DNA of 64,000 nt from Yponomeuta sedellus (taxonomy: Eukaryota; Arthropoda; Insecta; Lepidoptera; Yponomeutidae). This document shows positions 42,888 to 54,360 of this stretch, piece after piece (positions within the stretch are counted from its first letter, which is position 1; the number at the start of each line of letters is the position of its first letter). The notes below the pieces were generated by a model. It searched no databases. It was given only the letters and a program-made list of their open reading frames with translations, and had not been told where the DNA came from. The stretch is taken from positions 2,632,775 through 2,696,774 of the forward strand of contig OW203725.1 in the NCBI GenBank assembly GCA_934045075.1. The letters run 5' to 3'. The position numbers and the translations under genes were made by a program.

Positions 42888-43191
42888 AGTGCTTAGTGCG
42901 AGTTTGACAGATCCAATCGAATAACTTTACTACCGCGTTAATCGAGCATCGAGTAGTGAGTATGAGTAAGTTAACCGTTCGAACTGACAAAACGCTGTCA
43001 CAGTACAACTCGCACTCGCGTTTATTTGTGTTTTGTCTGGTAAACGTGTTCACTTCTCAACGTGAACCATTACAACTCGCACTCAGCAATTTTAATTTCC
43101 ATACTTGTCGCTAGGTGCCGCTTCCTCGATGCCATAGAAATATGAGTAACCGTAATGCGATCGAGTGGTTAAAAAACTCGCACTAAGCACT
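42888..43191. mobile_element. TIR element, AGTGCTTAGTGCGAGTTT ends
   Basis: 18-bp inverted ends: AGTGCTTAGTGCGAGTTT at 42888-42905 and AAACTCGCACTAAGCACT at 43174-43191. CAT lies directly outside both ends, a possible 3-bp duplication. ACAACTCGCACTC recurs internally. About 304 bp, non-coding. A 61-codon frame in it is incidental. Confidence 0.7.
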
Positions 43192-43200
43192 CATATCTAA

Positions 43201-43337
43201 AGGCCGGTTTTTTAATTGAGAATTTCAAGTAAATACTTAAGTAACGTTCTGTCCCGCTCTTTGCTGAGAAATTCGCTGAGACAGCGCTATAGTTAAGTAT
43301 TTACTTAGTGAAATACTTAGTTCAGAAACTGGACCAT
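43201..43337. mobile_element. FB-1 palindromic MITE, copy 3
   Basis: GGCCGGTTTTTTAATTGAGA on the left, CAGAAACTGGACC on the right. The arms pair through AAGTAAATACTTAA and GTTAAGTATTTACTT. It lies almost directly next to the preceding TIR element. Confidence 0.75.
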
Positions 43338-43589
43338 GATTTGAAACTCAAGTGATTAAACTCAAGTGATTAAAGGGGGTTTAAGTAATTATATACGTGT
43401 TGGCTGCCATTTTTCGCTCGACAATGAAACAAATGAAATAACTACGATCAGTAGTAATATAGAATAGAATAAATATCAAAAAGCGGTGGCAGCGTATTGG
43501 GTAGAACACTGAAGTTGGAAGTTAGAGACCCAATACAGGCATATACCAATGACTTTGTTTTCTTTAAAATAAAACTAAATCTAATAATT

Positions 43590-44360
43590 ATACTATTTTT
43601 ATTTTTAATGCACTAACCCGTGCTAAGGACAATTTTAAAAAACTATTTAGATAGAGCGCTGGCACGGATAGCCAGAGGTCGCGGGTTCGAATCCCGGCAT
43701 GGGTGGAATTTTTAGCCTCTAAATAGTTTTTTAAAATTGTCCTTAGCACGGGTTAGTGCATTAAAAATAAAAATAGTATAATCATGTGGGTACAGCGATA
43801 TCATTCCGATGTAAATACCTAACTGCAAAGTAGGTAGTCGGGGCTGTAAGTGATGCAATCTACTTCAGCCAGATGTCGCTGCCTGTACGTAATACAGAGA
43901 ATAGTGTAAAGAGGTTCGAAATTTCACTGATGCCGGTGAGTCGCCCATTAGCTCAGTTGGATAGAGCGCTGGCACGGATAGCCAGAGGTCGCGGGTTCGA
44001 ATCCCGGCATGGGTGGAATTTTTAGCCTCTAAATAGTTTTTTAAAATTGTCCTTAGCACGGGTTAGTGCATTAAAAATAAAAATAGTATAATCATGTGGG
44101 TACAGCGATATCATTCCGATGTAAATACCTAACTGCAAAGTAGGTAGTCGGGGCTGTAAGTGATGCAATCTACTTCAGCCAGATGTCGCTGCCTGTACGT
44201 AATACAGATAATAGTGTAAAGAGGTTCGAAATTTCACTGATGCCGGTGAGTCGCCCATTAGCTCAGTTGGATAGAGCGCTGGCACGGATAGCCAGAGGTC
44301 GCGGGTTCGAATCCCGGCATGGGTGGAATTTTTAGCCTCTAAATAGTTTTTTAAATCTAA
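43590..44360 (+). repeat. tRNA-like tandem array, 310-bp period
   Basis: Three tRNA-like segments: one 5' truncated (to 43705), then 43943-44015 and 44253-44325, exactly 310 bp apart with near-identical units. The 73-nt segment pairs as a cloverleaf: acceptor GCCCAT/ATGGGT, D stem GCTC/GAGC, anticodon stem CTGGC/GCCAG, T stem CGGG/CCCG. The A box TAGCTCAGTTGG and B box GGTTCGAATCC are intact. The loop ACGGATA has C at position 33 and would place GGA at 34-36, unlike any standard class-I tRNA, so it is a tRNA-like repeat rather than a working tRNA gene. A T6 run about 30 nt downstream could end pol III transcripts. The left edge begins with an inverted copy of the unit's trailer (TTAATGCACTAACCCGTGCT). 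Confidence 0.85.
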
Positions 44361-44460
44361 TAAGTTTTTTTATTATTACAACTTTAATTTTGGTCGTTTT
44401 TGTCATCGTGAAAACCACAAAATAAATATGTTTTTCAACTAAAACTTTCGTAACACATTG

Positions 44461-44697
44461 TAGACTTTTAGTCCGGATTTACTTACGGGTGTTGTTATAT
44501 CGGAAAAGTCCGACCAGGTTTCGCTCCGATTCGCAGAGCTTTATCATGGTGAGCAGAGACGGAGAGTGTGAGACAAGCAACCGACGACGCGAGCTCCGTC
44601 TCTGCTCACCATGATTAAGCTCTGCGAATCGGAGCGAAACCTGGTCGGACTTTTCCGATATAACAACACCCGTAAGTAAATCCGGACTAAAAGTGTA
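44461..44697. mobile_element. FB-2 fold-back element, two-armed copy
   Basis: Arms of about 105 bp are nearly perfect inverted repeats. Left begins TAGACTTTTAGTCCGGATTT and continues to TGGTGAGCAGAGACGGAG. Right is its complement ending CCGGACTAAAAGTGTA. The 25-bp centre (TGTGAGACAAGCAACCGACG region) is unique. A preceding AACTAAAACTTTCGTAA and ACACATTG are shared with the other copies, so the true ends lie further out. Confidence 0.85.
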
Positions 44698-44704
44698 CAA
44701 AATA

Positions 44705-45280
44705 TGTTTTTATTTGCATTTTTTTTATGTATGGCATAGAATAGAATTTTATTTATTCCAAAAAAAATCATACAGGTTGTTTCTTAAATAAGAGTATAAA
44801 ATCAACGTCACTCCAATCTAAGTTATACGCAAGTTGCCCATTCGGCTCCTCCACTCAGAATTGTATTTTCGATATTGGATTTGTGGTAGGTACTAACAAA
44901 AAAATTGTACGTGATTTCTTGTGCCAGTCTGATATCTGTGGAGCCTTTCTCGTTCGCTTCACCAACATCCATTAGTCGCTCGCTGCTGCGCACACGTCGC
45001 ACTTTTTAACTATTGTAAAGTGAAGTTTTTACTTTGTAAACCTCTCCCTATAATCACCCCACTGCGGGCACAGTCCTTCGTGCCGTGATACCACTGTGAA
45101 AATATATCTTAGAGGGCGCTGACACTTGTATTACAGATTCTCATCTACCTCAGGTGCTAGAGTCAAACAAGCATTGTATTTGTAAATAGCTGTATCAACT
45201 ATGTACCTCATATAAAAATACTAAGGTTATTACATACAATTGCAACTCGGTATATTATCAGATCAGCAATAAATAAAAGA
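44705..45280. other. Unassigned intergenic DNA
   Basis: No gene or recognised repeat. Confidence 0.4.
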
Positions 45281-45282
45281 AG

Positions 45283-45650
45283 CGCTCATGGCCTGGTCAA
45301 ACCGAGTGATTGGAATCAATCATACGAGTTAAGCAACGACAGGCGCGGCCAGGTGCTGGATCGTAACTGAAGCGGTGACCGTCCACTTGGCATTTTTCCG
45401 AGCGCTTCTGTACCTACTTCGCAAGGCGCGCTAAGCCGTGAGTGCCGGCTGTCATGTAATGGCAGTCGTTAAGCCATGTCAGAGGCCTTATGGGCGGCTT
45501 GATAACTTCTGACAGTAAGGCCCGCCACTGTCTTACAAACCTCCACCAACCCGGACTTGGCCCCCGTGGTGGAGTATGGCTTTCCTGCAGTGCGGGAAGA
45601 GACCCACGCCACAGCAGTGGGGACATACAGGGTTGCAATCGCATTCATTC
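45283..45650 (-). repeat. SINE-D copy, full length
   Basis: GAAGCGCTCATGGCCTGGTC to GGGGACATACAGGGTTGCAA. The same family layout as at 16135-16505, with only a few small differences by eye. Confidence 0.8.
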
Positions 45651-45654
45651 GTTC

Positions 45655-45897
45655 ATTCTCTCAGAAAGAGAGAGCTTAATTACCACGCGTGCCCGCAGCG
45701 AATCGGCAATTTCAAGCGCTGAGGTAGTTGAACACCGCAGGCACTTAGGTTTCCTCACGATGCTTACCTCCAGCGTTAGCGAGTGGTATTGCTGCGTTAA
45801 GTTCACAAATGTACATAAAAGAGCTATGTTGAGATTTGAATCTACGACCTCCTCATTGAGAAGCCGGTGTTCTGCCGTTTCGCTACCACTGCTACGC
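45655..45897 (-). repeat. GA-rich fragment and SINE-E copy
   Basis: 45655-45715 carries TCTCAGAAAGAGAGAGC and AATTACCACGCGTGCCC. 45715-45897 is a minus-strand SINE-E with AGCGCTGAGGTAGTTGAACA, GGTTTCCTCACGATG and a CTACGACCTCCTCATTGAG B-box side. Confidence 0.7.
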
Positions 45898-46143
45898 GTG
45901 GTGTCGGCCTAGAGAATAGCACCAACCCAATTCTTCCCGCGGGTGTCGTAAAAGGCCACTAAGGGACACAAACGGGGGGGGTGGGCAGCAGCGCCCCCTG
46001 CAGTACAATTCCACCGAACTGCGATCCTCAACGCGCATGCCCAGCGTGGGGATTATGGGCATTACCCCCAATGATAGCACAACGTGGCGCTCATTAGGGG
46101 AGGGCTAAGTTCAGCAGTGGACTAGTATAGCCTGATGACGACG
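45898..46143 (+). repeat. SINE-A copy, full length
   Basis: GTGGTGTCGGCCTAGAGAAT head, all internal blocks, TATAGCCTGATGACGACGAC tail. Confidence 0.85.
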
Positions 46144-46262
46144 ACGGCTACCACTGCTATACGTACTATTCCTACAATTTTTTCCTCTGTGGTACAATTT
46201 TTTTATGTAGCCTATAGCCGTCCCACTCCGAGGCCTTCTCTCAGAGTGAGGGAGAGTATTGT

Positions 46263-46420
46263 AAAAACCTATTTAGAGGCTAAAAATTCCACCAGCAAAC
46301 CCGCGACCTCAGACACAGTTAGCCAGAGGTCGCGGGTTCGAGTCCCGGCATGGGTGGAATTTTAGCCTCTAAATAGGTTTTTAAAATTGTCCTTAGCACG
46401 GGTTAGTGCATTAAAATATA
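46263..46420. repeat. tRNA-like repeat, fold-back copy
   Basis: Left arm AAAAACCTATTTAGAGGCTA, TTCCACC and ACCCGCGACCTC is inverted relative to the right arm GAGGTCGCGGGTTCGAGTCC through GGTGGAAT and GCCTCTAAATAGGTTTTT. The B box is intact; the A-box half is missing. A GA-rich fragment precedes it at 46195-46262. Confidence 0.75.
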
Positions 46421-46429
46421 AGAGAGAGT

Positions 46430-47410
46430 ATTTTAATTAAGTTAATTAAAATACATAATTATAAAATACGCGGATTGCCAATGTTAACAATAATAATAAT
46501 ATTTATTTCCAGAACAAGTCCAATACTTTTCAAACACAAACACACACACAATAGAAAAGCGCTGAGGCTTTTGAACACCTCAGACACTGTGCTGTTAACG
46601 CCTATTTTTTCATTAAGCCTAATGACAAAAATACGCGTGCATGCCAAGAAAATCAGCAGCAAATTAAATCTCCCTCGAGGCCTATAGAGGCAACCCTTCC
46701 ATTGTTTGACAAAAACACAGTTTTCAATTTAATAATTACGTTCGGGGGGCTATTCTTGGGTTTCTTCGGCTGGGGTGGGCTGGGCTGAGTCAGCTGAGTA
46801 CTCACCAGCGAGCGTCCGACTCGTTGGTCGGATCGAAGAAGGCACGGTTTTTTTATTTTTAATTTATGCTGCCTACTTTTAGCCGACCTGCCGTGGTATG
46901 ACAAAAGACTGTATCTATAGATACAGTGTTTTGAAGTAACATGAATAATTCGATTCTTCGCCCTTAAGTACATGGCATCAAAAAATATGGAAAAAGTTTT
47001 AATAATACGCAAATCAGTCATAGTAAATAAGACTGTATAGCCAATGTTATAGAGACCTGTTTTGACAAAATACTGTTTCTATAGATAGGTACTGTGTTTT
47101 GCCAAAATATGCTCGTGATTTTTATGCCAAATAACTCTAGATGCAGTGTTTTGTCATAACAACTTTAAAACCTTTTCCTATCTGTCAAGAAAAAAAGCGG
47201 GTATTCAGTGCGAAAATTCTAGATTTTCAATTAGAGTCTATATACAAAAAATATAAATTTACTAGTTACGGCATAATTATGTGCACTATTATTTAACACA
47301 TGTAAAATTTTTAAAGTAATCTGTTTTGATTTGACGTATCTATGCGGAATTTTCTTAACGAAATGTTTTTGGCGTTTTCTGGAAAATGCTTGTTTTTAAA
47401 TTACAGTGTC
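46430..47410. other. Intergenic DNA with recurring ACAGTGTTTTG motif
   Basis: ACAGTGTTTTG or close variants occur at about 46922, 47090, 47142 and 47404, with TCTATAGATA near two of them, suggesting an eroded repeat. No gene. Confidence 0.4.
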
Positions 47411-47525
47411 TTGTCACGACACGGCGGCGGAGTCCAGAAATAAGGTAAGGTGTTTGGCTCATTTGTAAGTATGTATGTGCCTACGTGTGTGTGTCTGTGT
47501 GTGTGTGTGTGTATGTATGTATAAA
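47410..47525 (+). mobile_element. Retroelement 3' end with short GTGT/TATG tail
   Basis: CGGCGGCGGAGTCCAGAAAT, then AAGGTGTTTGGCTCATTTGT and a GTATGTATGTGCC / (TG)n tract. It is the same junction type as at 16890. Confidence 0.55.
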
Positions 47526-47960
47526 ATAGTCAGATTTTAAGTAATAGGATCTCAATCGTTTCGTCGTATTTTGCGCGAGTGTAACACGCTGTACGAAATT
47601 TGTATAAATTCGACAAAAAATAAGAAATTCACTAAAAAGAAAAAAGAATTAAAACTGCAATAAATAACTAACCATCCAACTGCTGAGCATATTGAACTAT
47701 TATGCAGGCAGGACCCAAAATCAGCAATGATATACGATTTATGATATCTTAGTTGAAAGTGTTACAAAATTAACTAAAAATATTCATGCAATATAGATGT
47801 CAGCTGCATCTTACGTATACAAACTTATTATATTCAACAAGGTTACTTAAAAACATCATATATTTTAATTGTATGACCGCAATGATTTATAAATAAAAAA
47901 AAACCGACGACACTAAATAACTCTCAAGCCGAATGTAAGGCGGTTTATTGCCGAATTGTC

Positions 47961-48187
47961 TTCTTCTTCTTCAGGCTATATTAGTCCACTGCTGGACATA
48001 GCCCTCCCTTAATGAGTGCCATAGCGCAAGGTTGTGCCATCGTTGGGAGGTAATGCCCATAATCCCCACGCTGGGCATGCGGGTTGGGGATCGCAGTTTG
48101 CTGGAATTGTACTGCAGAGGGCGCTGCTGCCACCCCCGGGTTTGTGTCCCTTAGTCACCTTTTACGACACCCGCGGGAAGAATTTGG
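47961..48187 (-). repeat. SINE-A copy
   Basis: TCTTCTTCTTCAGGCTATAT tail side to CCCGCGGGAAGAATTTGGAT head side. Confidence 0.85.
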
Positions 48188-48479
48188 ATTTGCCGAATAG
48201 TGAAATCGACTTTTTATAAATTAGGTACACCGCATGTGTGTTAACTTTTTCTTCAGTCATTCTTTAGTAGATAATCTGCGGCGAATACTCACCATTAGGA
48301 GTTTTCCTCCCAGCATCGTTTCGCCCTTTTTCCTGTAGGAAGCTCGCCGACTTCTGAATAAATTATTAGTTGGATAGGACATTGTTTAAAGGGCTCACTT
48401 CTCCGAATGGAATAAACCTTTTTGCCTACTTAGGTAACGCTGTACTGTAAGAGGATTTAGTGAGCGACTAGAATTATGA

Positions 48480-48730
48480 AATGGAATGAAAATTATTTAT
48501 TTGCATAGTTTAGTTACAAGAGTGCGTCCTGGCTCCCAAACTAGGAACCAGAAATGTTGAGATGGTTTGGACATATGGAGAATATAAAGGAAGAAAGATT
48601 GACGAAATAATAACTTGAGATGGGTAAAAGGCCGGCAATGGACACCAAGGCGGTCATTCTACAAAGGACTGGATAAACTGTAACCAAAACCTGCGTGCTT
48701 GCACGCAACGAGATTTGACGATTTTTTGTG
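48480..48730 (+). mobile_element. Decayed RTE-type LINE C-terminal fragment (family 2)
   Basis: EMLRWFGHMENIKEERLTK can be read and is followed by stops. ACCAAGGCGGTC and GTGCTTGCACGCAACGA correspond to the RPRR and RACMQR regions. Confidence 0.55.
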
Positions 48731-49229
48731 ACACCCTCAACATATTTAAGTCGAAAACAAGAAAAGTTAATTAACATTAATTTAGATTTTTTTAACATTT
48801 AGATTGTTTACTCTTCAAAATTTTATTTTTGTTCTTAAATATTTTTTGATTAAGTTTTAAGCTTTTTAGTTTGTGTTCCTTACATTTAAATATTTTTTTA
48901 GTGTTGCTATATTTAATGTCGAACGCTTTATACATTCCATTGGGTGCACAACAGACTTGTTATGTCAAATTTCAATTTCGAATTCTATTTGTGTAGCCCT
49001 GCCTATGTATCTTAATAAATAAATAAAATTAAAATAAAATGAGAAATGAATGTCAATGCTACTCGCTAACCGTGATGGAAAACATCACGAGGAGACCATA
49101 GTGTTTGAAGTGTTCATATAAATTGTAATTAAGAAGACTGGTGATGGCTGACATCTGCCTAATGCCCGTAAACGAGTGCTGTTCGCGTATCTGGCCGCAG
49201 CAGTAAAAGGAAATTAACGAATGTTTTGG

Positions 49230-49440
49230 CATTTAAAGTTACAGATGGCAATCATGGAATTTTATCATATAACTAGCAGCGGATGATTGAAGAAAGGATG
49301 ATCAGAGTAGGTTTTTTATCGCTGCAACTCCGCTATAATTACGCACAAAAGCAGCGCCTTAAATTTTACATTGACATTCAGCTAACACAATGTAAGTTCT
49401 TTAAGTTAAAAAATATTTGATTCGACTAAGTCCATACACC
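49230..49440 (+). repeat. Repeat pair with 54110-54360
   Basis: Shares GGCAATCATG, a GATGATT(T)GA-AAGATGxTCAGAGT stretch, and ACATTGACATTCAGC with 54110-54360. It may be a LINE 3' UTR. Non-coding. Confidence 0.55.
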
Positions 49441-49449
49441 CTCTCTGAG

Positions 49450-50480
49450 AGAAGGTTTCAGCTGTAGAACGTATGTAGGAAACACATAAAAATATATTTC
49501 TCTGGAATCGTTTTAGACATTCGCTCGATTTACATAATAGCAAAATTCAGTATGAAGCAAAGCTAATGTACATTTTTCAATATTTCGGAGTTGGTCTTTA
49601 AATAAACGTTGTTTATTTTGATGTGTAGAGTACTCCCCACCAGTTTCAAAGGACTTTTCTTGCAATTATATGACTTAAGACACCTGAATGGAAAAATGTT
49701 GATCCGGAAAATATTGATCACAGCGCTAAGACGGCCTTATACAATTCTTATTATACTCTTCTTATACTTCTTAATCTCTTACTCTCCTTATACATCTAAG
49801 AAATTATTTGGACCTAATTATTTCTTCAAGTTGTGCAATAAATTGTTCTCTATCTATGTATCTAAATAAAGCCTTCGATTTTTATCCGTATAAAGTACGC
49901 AATTACTGTACTTCCTAGGCGATTCGCATTTGTAATTATCTTAATTCTTTATCCAGTAATCTATTAAACTTAATCAATCTTAATCAAAGCCAAGTAGCCA
50001 AACACCTAAAAATCTTTTAATAAACCAATCATTAACGAATAAAAAACGCAAGACAACCTCCACAGAACGCTATAATAGGGCCTTTGAATACAAGACAAAA
50101 CAGCTGATTACATTCCCTTGTTTCTATTCAGTGTTGCTAGAATGAAACTCCACAATTGTCCGACCTATTTGTACAGTTGCGAGAAGAGATATTGGAACTA
50201 GACAGTTAGCCTCGAAAAACTAATAAGATGCTCTATTTTCTGCTTAATGGTATTTTACAACGCGTCGCAATTAAGTGAAATAACAAGAAATTAAAATTGA
50301 TTGAACGATTTATTTACAAGAAATGGCATGTAATTTAATAACTTAATTCTAATATTATTTCTGTTCATTATAATAAAAAATGTTTATATTGAACACCAAC
50401 AATGTCAATTTTTCGATTAATAGAGTAGGTATGTGTAGAGAAGCCTAACATTTTTTTTTTTAATTTTTTATCATGAACCC
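49450..50480. other. AT-rich intergenic DNA
   Basis: An 86-codon leucine/tyrosine-rich frame at 49609-49869 is typical of AT-rich non-coding DNA. Nothing supported. Confidence 0.4.
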
Positions 50481-50484
50481 ATTA

Positions 50485-50845
50485 TGTCTCCACCGAGGGG
50501 CACGGGTCTCTTCCCTGAGGAAGGTATAGGTTATGCTCCATCACGGGGGCTAAGTCCGGATTTGTAGAGGCTTGCAAGACTAGAGGCCGGTCTTACTGTC
50601 AGAAGTTTTCAAGCCGCCCTAAGGCCTCTGACTTGGCTTAACGACTGCCATCTATCGACGGCAGCCGGCACCAACTGCTTAACGTGCCTTGCAAAGCACG
50701 GAACCGCTCGGGAAAATGCCACTAACGTTGTCAATGGCGGTGACCCATCCGTGCACTGAACGCGCCCTGTGTTGCTAAACCTTTGTGATCGTTTAAGATC
50801 ACTCAGGCAGCCGGGGCTACGAGTGATTTGCGTTACGGGAAACAT
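50485..50845 (+). repeat. SINE-D, divergent subfamily
   Basis: GTCTCCACCGAGGGGCACGG start and CCTGAGGAAGGTATAGG in place of the usual TCGCAGGAAGG. The 3' end reads GATCGTTTAAGATCACTCAG and GCCGGGGCTACGAG. The same subfamily lies at 52705-53055 and, truncated, at 57160-57275. Confidence 0.75.
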
Positions 50846-51352
50846 AGATAATCCACATTTATTAATAAAAAAAAAGAGTTGAATATATTATCAGAGTTTT
50901 CAACTTAAAAAATATTACTCATAAATGTATTGAACACTTATTGAACACAATTGTCCTCTAAATAATTAACTTTAATGTATCATTTAAAAACAGACATAAT
51001 GTACTATTCAATAAATACAATATTTTTACGCCTTTTTTTCATCAAAAACTTTTATTTTCCAAACAGCATTATCGGCAATCTTAAAGAAGAATACACTGCT
51101 TCGATTACACTTGTCCCGTTATTCTTGCTCGCCGCTGTATCTTCAGCGCTCACTCAATAATCGTGATGTGAATTTCTCACCTCAATAGTTCAAAGTTTAG
51201 AAAAAGATTAATGGTTTATCTTTATCGGACAATGCCGTTGTCAATGCTAATTAAAGTCAAACTGTTACCTAAATAGTTAGTTAAACCGCTTTTAAATGGA
51301 AACTTTTGGAGACGCCGCTTGTCATTGCTGTTAAAGTCTAGTCTACAAGCCA

Positions 51353-51486
51353 GTTTCTGAATTGAGAATTACACTAAGTAAATACTTAAGTAACTTTCTG
51401 ATACGCTCATTTCTGGGAGATTCGAAACAACATCGCTATATTTAAGTTATATTTACTTGGCAATATTCTCAATTCAGAAACTGGCC
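51353..51486. mobile_element. FB-1 palindromic MITE, copy 4
   Basis: GCCAGTTTCTGAATTGAGAA and TTCTCAATTCAGAAACTGGC ends pair perfectly over 20 bp. Confidence 0.8.
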
Positions 51487-51614
51487 CTTTCTCTTCTTTC
51501 CGTTCTTGCTTAACCGTAGTGATTGATTCAAATCACTCGGTTCCACTAGGCCTCGAGCGCTTCTTCCACTAGGCCACTGGTGCTTTAATGCGTTACTAAA
51601 TTAAATTCTCGTTA

Positions 51615-51965
51615 TCAACCCTTGTATTTCCCCACTGCTGGGGCACGGGTCTCTTTGCATCGCAGGAAGGTTAGGCCATACTCCACCACGAGGGCCAAGT
51701 CCAGGTTGGTGGAGGATTGTAAGACAGTTGCAGACCTTACTGTCAGAAGTTATCAAGCCGCCCATAGGGCCTCTGACATGGCTTAACGACTGCCTGGCAC
51801 CAATGGCTTAACGTGCCTTGCGAAGCACCGAAACGCTCAGAAAAATGCCACTAGCGGTAGTCACGGGACGGTCACCGATCCTGCACCTGACCACGCCTGT
51901 TGTTGCTTAACTCAAGTGATTGATTCCAATCACTCGGTTCACCTAGGCCACGAGCGCTTCGTGCG
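51615..51965 (+). repeat. SINE-D copy, nearly full length
   Basis: CAACCCTTGTATTTCCCCAC to GGCCACGAGCGCTTCG, with a small deletion where the ATTACATGACAGCC stretch should be. A 3'-end piece of the same family lies just before it (51520-51575). Confidence 0.8.
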
Positions 51966-52429
51966 CGACTTAAATTCTGAATTAGCTCAATTAGCTGGTA
52001 TCAGCGGCTAAACCTGTGTTTAGCAGCACGCACCACAAATCACACAATTAAATTTTATGTATCAATCTTTGCTTTTTGCCGTTTCGTAACACGCTTCGTG
52101 GATTTGGTGGGCTTTAATGCCGCAATTTTTCCTCGCATTGAAGTATTGAGGGTGGTTTAAAGGTAGGTAGATATTAAAATGAGGTATAAACACGTAAATC
52201 CAATATAAATAGAAACATTAAAAAGCAGAACGGCATGTTTCCCTTTTGTTGGTTGAGAAGAAATAAGCGCAAGAAGGCACGTCTCAGAATGGATTTAACG
52301 AATTAGGTAGCTACTTGAAAGGGCTGGTGCGGTTTAAATTTGTTATATTGAGTTTATTTCGCAAAGCGGCGGGCAGTGATTGGAAGGGGAGTGCCGATGT
52401 TCACGCTCATTGTCGCGTATTGGGAGAGG

Positions 52430-52670
52430 CATGATCCGATCGTCATCATCACCATCAGCCATTCGACGCCCACTGCAGGAAATAGAACTCTCTCATGGTT
52501 TTTCAAGCTTCCCGGCCCTATGCCGTCCACATCCAGCCACTCCAAGCCATCGTAACCGTCAGACCATCTGGTGAGGGCCAGCCCAAACTGCGTCAAGCAG
52601 TTCGTGGTCACCAGGACTGAACTTTTTAGCCCCAACGGCCATCAGTTCTCCGACCTATGTGCCCCGCTCG
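52430..52670 (-). mobile_element. Probable LINE-derived fragment
   Basis: CATCATCACCATCAGCCATT, CGACGCCCACTGCAGG and CAGACCATCTGGTGAGGGCC resemble the antisense of a common lepidopteran RTE-like 3' region. A 93-codon minus frame crosses it without a complete domain. Tentative. Confidence 0.4.
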
Positions 52671-52704
52671 CTGCCTTGTTTGTTATATTTTAGCTTCATC
52701 ATCA

Positions 52705-53060
52705 TCAACTAATTATGTCCCCACCGAGCGGCACGGATCTCTTTCCTGAGGAATGTATAGGCTGTACTCCACCACGGGGGCCAAGACCGGATTGGTGAAG
52801 GTTTGCAAGGCTAGTGGCTGGTCTTAATGTTAGAAGTTTTCAAGCCGCCCTAAGGCCTCTGACTTGGCTGCCTGTCGACGGCAGCCGGCACCAACTGCTC
52901 AACGTGCCTTGCGGAGCACGGAACCGCTCGGGAAAATGCCACTAGCGTTAGTCATAGACGATCACCCATCCATGTACTGAAAAGCGTCCTGTGTTGCTTA
53001 ACCTTTGTGATCGTATAAGATATATAAGAGACAGGCAGCCGGGGCTACGAGCGATTCTAT
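52705..53060 (+). repeat. SINE-D divergent subfamily copy
   Basis: GTCCCCACCGAGCGGCACGG to GCCGGGGCTACGAGCGATT. It has the same GAGGAATGTATAGGC and TGATCGTATAAGAT features as the copy at 50485. Confidence 0.75.
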
Positions 53061-53594
53061 TTTAGCTTTACAAGAACTAAACTCACATTGAATAAAGAAT
53101 ACTAAACCAAAGAATACTAAGTATGTTCTAGTAGAGAACACTACTGTATACGTACAAGAACGTTCGGGTTCGTACATCGGTTATTAAGCCTTCATATGAA
53201 ACCTTAGCAATCAAACCAAAGCAATACTCGATGGCGCTATTATACAATTTGTACTAAACCGTTTTGTACCATAGTTACCATTATGCCGAGGTCGGCAAGG
53301 TACAATACAATCATTATTGTAAATTCAGTGAGTTCGCGAATACCCTGACAGTCACTGTTCGGGGTTGATGGCATATACAGGCGAATGCTAAAGTGCTTTG
53401 CACCGAAATTACGATGGACGCGTGAGTTGGCAGTTTTTGTTTTTGAGTTCGGTTCAATATAATGATAAGAAGCTTCTACATTGCACAAAGAATAAAATAA
53501 ATTTTGTTACATCCATATCTAAAAACAGAAGCAGGATTGCGTCAAAAGAAACCAAAAAGTATATCATTAGTAAAATTTGATATCTACCCTTTTT

Positions 53595-53822
53595 ATGTCT
53601 CCACTGCTGGGGCACGGGTCTCTTCCTGCGTCGCAGGAAGGTCAGGCCACACTCCACCACTGGGGCCAAGTCCGGGTTGGAGGATTCTAAGGCAGTGGCG
53701 GGCCTTACTGTCAGAAGTTATCATAAGTCCTCTGACATGGTTTAACGGCTGCCATTACGTGACAACCGGCATCAACGGCTTAACGTGTCTTGAGAAGCAC
53801 CAAAGCACTGAGAAAAAAATAG
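53595..53822 (+). repeat. SINE-D copy (3' truncated)
   Basis: ATGTCTCCACTGCTGGGGCA to GAAGCACCAAAGCACTGAG, then unrelated AT-rich sequence. Confidence 0.75.
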
Positions 53823-54109
53823 ATGAAATTGATAAATTAAAATATATTTTGCATTTGATCACCTTATCCAGTCCTTTAATGCTTCCTGCTGAAAATATGT
53901 ACCCAGAAGAATCTGTCTTGTCACAAACAAACAAGGCTTTTTAGAACCTTTCAGCGCTCCGGAGTTCTCAGACCGTCATGGTGGCCATGGCGTCAAAGTA
54001 ACTTTTGTTGGTCACAAGATCCTTGGAGGAGTAAATGAATAAAACAACGCAAGTAGACGATTGTCATTGCAGTTGTCGCGATGTGGACGCGCCTGCAGAG
54101 AAGTTAAAT

Positions 54110-54360
54110 AATAATTGATTTAATAGAATAGGGTTGTTAACGGCAATCATGAAATCTTATTAGGTTTACGTATGGCAACTGATGTATTTGGTTTAAGATG
54201 ATTTGAGAAAAGATGGTCAGAGTGGAGTTTTTTTTCCGCTGCCTTTTTCTCCATACAATACGGCCCAAAGGCAGCGGCTTACATTTTACATTGTACATTG
54301 ACATTCAGCAAACAGAATGTAAATTCTTTACGTTGAAATAAATTGATTTGAACTTGAATT
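54110..54360 (+). repeat. Repeat pair with 49230-49440
   Basis: Partner of the repeat at 49230, ending AATAAATTGATTTGAACTTG. Confidence 0.55.

Noticed and set aside
43943..44015. Functional tRNA gene
   Set aside because: It folds well, but the loop has C at position 33 and a GGA that would need a class-II serine tRNA; it recurs inside a repeat family, so it is called a tRNA-like repeat.
46653..47021. 122-codon minus-strand open frame
   Set aside because: No known domain; AT-rich composition and eroded repeats suggest chance.
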